Source of the DNA: Physcomitrium patens
Lineage: Eukaryota; Streptophyta; Bryopsida; Funariales; Funariaceae
Length of the DNA stretch: 64,000 nt
Direction: 5' to 3'
NCBI RefSeq assembly: GCF_000002425.4
Contig: NC_037270.1
Location: 13,177,217 to 13,241,216, forward strand
Shown here: positions 61,837 to 64,000 of the stretch, piece by piece
Layout: each line of letters begins with the position of its first letter
Numbering within the stretch: position 1 is the stretch's first letter
The notes under the pieces: model-generated
Database searches by the model: none
Told to the model about the DNA's origin: nothing
What the model saw: the letters and a program-made list of their open reading frames with translations, nothing else
Translations under genes and position numbers: made by a program

Positions 61837-62953
61837 CTATTTGTTAGATTTTATAAATTTGCATTTAATAGTTTATTGTGTCTAGGGTCTGAAAATTAAC
61901 AATAAAGTGTAAAAAATCTAATCATGTTTATATATCATTACTTAATAATTTATGTTTCAATCTCGTGGGGAGTGAGTAGAGACGTTTGTTAATAGCAACT
62001 ACATTTGATGTAACTATGGTTGTGTTGTTTCTAAGTCGAACATATATCTTTACTCTACTTGAGGTGCACAAAATAGATTTTGCAGGTTGGATATTTTGTG
62101 AATGGAAGAGGAGGAGAGAAGGAGTGTGAAGCAGGGCCCATCTAAGGCAGAAATGGAAGTGGGGGTGCTAGAAAAAAGAGGTGGAAACAAGGAACACAAA
62201 TAAAAACAAGGAATAGAGATCTTGCTTTAACAACTCTCTTTTAATATTACATACATGTTTTTATTCAAAAATATGCTAATATTTTTATTAATATTCATTT
62301 CTTTCGAAATAATTTTTTATTGTAAATATGTTAATTAAATAATTCTTATTTTTTTATAAAAAATAAGTCTCATCTTTTGGAATAATTTTAATATTTTCAA
62401 AAAAATATATAATTTTTTAAATATGCAAATGTTCAACTTTTTTTTCTATTTTTTTCACAATATTTGCTTTATCATTTTAAAAGTGGTCATTTTTTATTCT
62501 TTTATTTCTAACTATATCTATTATTATATAAGCAGGATAAAATATATTTTTTAATATTACATGTACTTTAATTGTAAATAATAGAAATTTTAACTATTTC
62601 ATCTTCACAAACATCATTGTATTTAGTATATAAAGCTTTTTAATCTACAAAATATATTTATTTCAATTAAGATTTTAATAAACTACGATACTTCTAATAT
62701 TTAAATAAACGATTTATCTAAGAGGTATTTCATAACTCTCTAAATTTATTTTCTACAAAAAAAACTAATAATTCATTAAAATATTATTCTCAATTAATGT
62801 GTTTTTTTGTTTTTAGATTAGTCGTTATTTTATTAAAAATCTGATGTTTTGCATTATTTGTTAAGTTAGAGTAATTTTTTTCTATAAGAGTTGAGAATAT
62901 AAATCTAAACAAGTTTAAAAAATTAAAAGTATAACATGAGTAATAAAGAATAA

Positions 62954-62975
62954 ATAATAATAATAATAATAATAA
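62954..62975. repeat. (AAT)n microsatellite, about 22 bp
   Basis: About seven AAT units. Confidence 0.85.
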
Positions 62976-63175
62976 AATGTAGGTATGTATGTATATATTT
63001 TACTAAATCGACTTACACATGATGAAGAATATGGTAATCATTATGACTATGGTTGATTTTTATTGGTTTTGGATCCAATAGTGGAGAAATAAATCTTGAT
63101 GTATTTTATTTTATTTTTCATGATGGTTAGGATATGTGGGAAAATTTAGTAAAATTATGGATCTATTTAAGATTC

Positions 63176-63177
<2 letters not shown>

Positions 63178-63206
<29 letters not shown>
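63178..63206. repeat. (TA)n microsatellite, 29 bp
   Basis: An uninterrupted alternating TA tract, the last before composition changes near 63,680. Confidence 0.95.
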
Positions 63207-63209
<3 letters not shown>

Positions 63210-63683
63210 CTTTTAAAATTTATAAATGATACAAAACTAGAATAGAAAATATTTAATTCAAAACGATTGTAAATGCTTAAGGTGAGATTAAAATATAAGA
63301 GAGCCATTTATAAGACCATCAATTGCCTTAATCTTGTCTTTATCAATACTATGTTAAAGGTTTTCAAGGACTACAAGACTTGTGACTACATGCTGCATGT
63401 AAGAATAATTATAGATCCAACTTCTATTTAGAAAGGTCCCAAAATGTTTTACAAAAAATATATTTGTATGTTAACATATTTTTATTTATTTCTATAAAAA
63501 ATTCTATGAAAATGAAATAGTTTATTCTGCATGTAATGTTTAAATAGTTGATTTTCAGATAATATGAATAATTCCAGAATAAAAGGTAATGTTGTATTGC
63601 AACTTGGTTTTCACTTCTTAAAATAATTTTACAATCACCTCTAATCCTCATCTATATATTTTTCCTATTTTTTTTCTTTTTTG

Positions 63684-63843
63684 TCACGCTATTATTTTAA
63701 TCTCATCAGAGCTCTTGCAATTTCCATTCAACTTCAAGCACTTCATGGTCACCCAGTGAATGGGCCCAGGAGCTCCTCCTGATGCTTCTGGATCAGAATA
63801 GTCCCCTTCCTTGTTTTGTGCATTGTATTCAGTTTTTCTATTC
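63684..63843 (-). CDS. Possible last exon of a gene running in from the right, product not recognised
   Basis: After a splice acceptor (ACTCCACACAG, exon start at 63,843) the minus strand is open for 52 codons to a TGA at 63,684-63,686. Codon use is plant-like and the peptide is hydrophilic, containing KEGDYSDPEASGGAPGPIHW and a C-terminal KSSDEIKIIA. The composition switch from the AT-rich block coincides with the stop codon, as expected for a gene end. An overlapping plus-strand frame from about 63,800 to the window edge encodes a hydrophobic stretch (LVYILLLLLFALEAVW) and is an alternative. The window ends before this can be decided. Confidence 0.3.
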
Positions 63844-64000
63844 CTGTGTGGAGTTTATGCCATTCCTCAAGCATTCATCGGAATTCCCTGCATGTCCCTT
63901 GTCTACATCCTTCTTCTTCTGCTTTTCGCACTAGAGGCCGTGTGGTACCAAAGAAGAGGGCACTTTCTGCACCCTTTCAAACCATTTTTGACAAAATGTT

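Larger units (their letters stand above)
57840..63680. other. Extremely AT-rich block without genes
   Basis: Nearly 6 kb with no credible open frame. The open frames that exist translate TA repeats into isoleucine-tyrosine strings. The block holds nine TA tracts, an ATT tract and an AAT tract, and one short purine-rich patch (about 62,095-62,215) of higher GC. No transposon ends or coding remnants were recognised. Confidence 0.7.

Overview
The window looks like nuclear DNA of a land plant with a very AT-rich, retrotransposon-laden genome, most likely a moss of the Physcomitrium (Physcomitrella) patens type. The evidence is one clear plant-type AMT1 ammonium transporter gene split by a GT-AG intron, stacks of chromodomain-bearing Ty3/gypsy elements, and a background full of (TA)n microsatellites. 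The species call is inference from this character, not proof.

Layout. Positions 1-7,560 hold a diverged direct repeat and two decayed Ty3/gypsy fossils on the minus strand. Positions 7,919-9,265 form an island of more normal base composition with no recognised product, entered through a short GTGCT repeat and a 26-base T tract. Positions 9,266-16,013 are AT-rich remnants: an ~87-bp tandem duplication, an LTR-like stretch with four ~180-bp units, a gag remnant, and an LTR-like insert containing telomere-like repeats. Positions 16,014-45,597 are a nested stack of Ty3/gypsy elements. Two families are present. Family 1 has a chromodomain, LTRs of about 550 bp and an extra ORF between pol and the 3' LTR. 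Family 2 has LTRs of about 1.25 kb. Two family-1 insertions (16,014-22,469 and 30,619-36,878) can be bounded exactly by 5-bp target duplications.

Positions 45,598-49,000 are AT-rich with no gene I can name. Positions 49,000-57,840 are a low-repeat, higher-GC gene island. It holds the AMT1 gene (minus strand, two exons, 505 aa) and, further right, two coding-like minus-strand stretches that I cannot assign to a family. Positions 57,840-63,680 are extremely AT-rich with nine long TA tracts. At about 63,680 composition changes again and a possible terminal exon runs in from the right edge.

Only AMT1 is a confidently functional host gene. It should import ammonium at the plasma membrane and carries the conserved C-terminal threonine used by the family for allosteric shut-off. 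The retroelements are fossils of graded age: the copy at 30,619-36,878 is youngest, and the copies at 1,456-5,585 and 43,381-45,597 are the most AT-shifted.
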